Source: CBDCKN01 sp965219035 | GTDB taxonomy: Bacteria > Gemmatimonadota > Gemmatimonadetes > Longimicrobiales > Gaopeijiaceae | Length of the DNA: 64,000 bases | Direction of reading: 5' to 3' | Assembly (NCBI GenBank): GCA_965219035.1 | Contig: CBDCMR010000001.1 | Coordinates: forward strand, 618,247-682,246 | Shown here: piece by piece, positions 63,148-64,000 of the stretch | Layout: each line of letters opens with the position of its first letter | How positions within the stretch are numbered: position 1 is the stretch's first letter | The notes under the pieces: generated by a model | Database searches by the model: none | What the model was told of the DNA's origin: nothing | What the model saw: the letters and a program-made list of their open reading frames with translations, nothing else | Program-made: the position numbers and the translations under genes

Positions 63148-63963
63148 ATGATCGAGCGGGACGGACCGCTGAGTCTTTCGAGGCAGTGCGCGCTGCTGGG
63201 CGTGAGCCGGTCGTCGCAGTACTACCGGCCGAAGGGGGAGAGCGCCGAGGACCTGGCGCTCATGCGGCGCATGGACGGGCTACACATGGCGTATCCGTTC
63301 TACGGGAGCCGGCAGCTGATGCGGCATCTGCGCCGCGAGGGCGTTGCCGCGGGCCGGCACCGGATCCGGCGGCTCATGCGCCTGATGGGGATGGAGGCGA
63401 CCTACCGGCGGCCGCGCACGAGCGTGGCGAGTCCGGAGCACCGGGTCTTCCCCTATCTGCTGCGGGGCCTCACGATCTCGCGGGCGGACCACGTGTGGTG
63501 CGCGGACATCACCTATGTCCCGGTGACGCAAGGGTTTTTCTACCTGGTGGCCGTGATGGACTGGGCGACCCGGCACGTGCTCGCCTGGCGGCTGTCGAAC
63601 ACGATGGACGCGTCGTTCTGCGTCCAGGCGCTGGACGACGCGCTGGGCTGGAGGGCTCCGGAGATCCTCAATACGGATCAGGGCTCCCAGTTCACCAGCG
63701 AGACGTTCGCCGACCGGGTGCTGGGTGCGGGCGTGCGCTTCTCGATGGACGGCCGGGGCCGCTTCCTCGACAACATCTTCATCGAGCGGCTGTGGCGGTC
63801 GCTGAAGTACGAGGCGGTGTACCTCTACGAGCTCCGGGACGGGCCCGACGCCCAACGCATCATCGGCTCGTGGATCGACTTCTACAACGAAGCGCGCCCG
63901 CACTCGTCGCTGGGCGGACGGACGCCGGGCGAGGCCTATCGCGAAGGCGCGGAGGTGTGGTGA
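63148..63963 (+). CDS. IS3-family transposase OrfB (DDE)
   Basis: 272 codons from ATG 63148, or made as an OrfAB fusion by slippage. HTH_21 (YPFYGSRQLMRHLRREGV) is followed by the rve core with VWCADITYVPV, LNTDQGSQFTS and the DNIFIERLWRSLKYE block carrying the catalytic Glu, and the C-terminal EARPHSSLGGRTPGEAY. All three acidic residues are present, so it looks functional. Confidence 0.93.
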   Translation: MIERDGPLSLSRQCALLGVSRSSQYYRPKGESAEDLALMRRMDGLHMAYPFYGSRQLMRHLRREGVAAGRHRIRRLMRLMGMEATYRRPRTSVASPEHRVFPYLLRGLTISRADHVWCADITYVPVTQGFFYLVAVMDWATRHVLAWRLSNTMDASFCVQALDDALGWRAPEILNTDQGSQFTSETFADRVLGAGVRFSMDGRGRFLDNIFIERLWRSLKYEAVYLYELRDGPDAQRIIGSWIDFYNEARPHSSLGGRTPGEAYREGAEVW

Positions 63964-64000
63964 GGACGATCCGGCGCGACGCCACCCAACCGGCGCAACG

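Larger units (their letters stand above)
62778..64000 (+). mobile_element. IS3-family insertion sequence, right end beyond window
   Basis: The left terminal region is TGGTCCCGGTTTTTTGGACA. orfA and orfB follow with a T7 frameshift signal. The coding part ends at 63963; the right inverted repeat should lie past the window. It is different from the IS3-family element at 47501 in both proteins and ends. Confidence 0.85.

Overview
The window is a GC-rich segment with many GTG/TTG starts and tight start/stop overlaps, from a diderm bacterium (two ADP-heptose-type glycosyltransferases, a Kdo-kinase-like protein, a lipid A acyltransferase, TonB-like protein, many short lipoproteins). The gene set (PorX-type response regulator with PglZ domain, deoxyhypusine-synthase-like protein, TypA, HemQ beside CtaB, DtxR-type regulator, MshEN and PilT proteins) and the lipoprotein style suggest an uncultivated Gemmatimonadota-like lineage. 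This is inference from gene content; no rRNA or tRNA gene was seen.

Layout. 1-2.5 kb: beta-oxidation/polyester genes (3-hydroxyacyl-CoA dehydrogenase cut by the window edge, thiolase). 2.55-3.02 kb: two short inverted-repeat (MITE-like) elements, one abutting the thiolase start codon. 3.0-3.4 kb: the C-terminal end of a pilT gene. 3.4-43.1 kb: mostly ordinary core genes: PLP desulfhydrase, zinc dehydrogenase, metal regulator, ApaG, TypA, thioredoxin-like, dCMP deaminase, a class V aminotransferase/SerA pair, P1 peptidase, heme genes, sodium symporter, PorX, an ABC flippase/lipid A acyltransferase/glycosyltransferase run, guanylate/adenylate-cyclase plus TPR, cytochrome c, an LPS-core cluster, hydantoinase B, TPR and zinc-ribbon proteins, a broken isocitrate/isopropylmalate dehydrogenase and an MshEN protein. 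43.2-43.95 kb: the N-terminal two thirds of pilT on the opposite strand. The two pilT pieces abut exactly and are oriented as expected if about 40.6 kb between them had been inverted.

43.97-50.9 kb is a mobile-element and scrap zone: a complete-looking group II intron whose 3' end lies a few bases from the pilT breakpoint, a decayed tyrosine integrase, an IS3-family element with a GGGAAAA frameshift signal, gene fragments, and a DUF3179 gene interrupted only by a UGA at the first Cys of its CxxC motif, followed by a SECIS-like hairpin. 51-64 kb is an accessory mosaic: MFS transporter with the second copy of the start-codon-abutting MITE, a persulfide dioxygenase and an ArsR-rhodanese regulator with a visible operator, a compact phospholipid operon (PlsC, Tam41-like CDP-diacylglycerol synthase, CDP-alcohol phosphotransferase), small lipoproteins, CysQ-like phosphatase, VOC protein, two truncated genes meeting head to head, and a second IS3-family element running off the right edge.

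The strongest leads are the split pilT/inversion, the paired MITE copies each directly in front of an ATG, and the selenocysteine-like UGA in DUF3179. Several other genes carry single frameshifts or stops (cyclase-TPR, zinc-ribbon, dehydrogenase), so sequencing or assembly error must be weighed for all of them.
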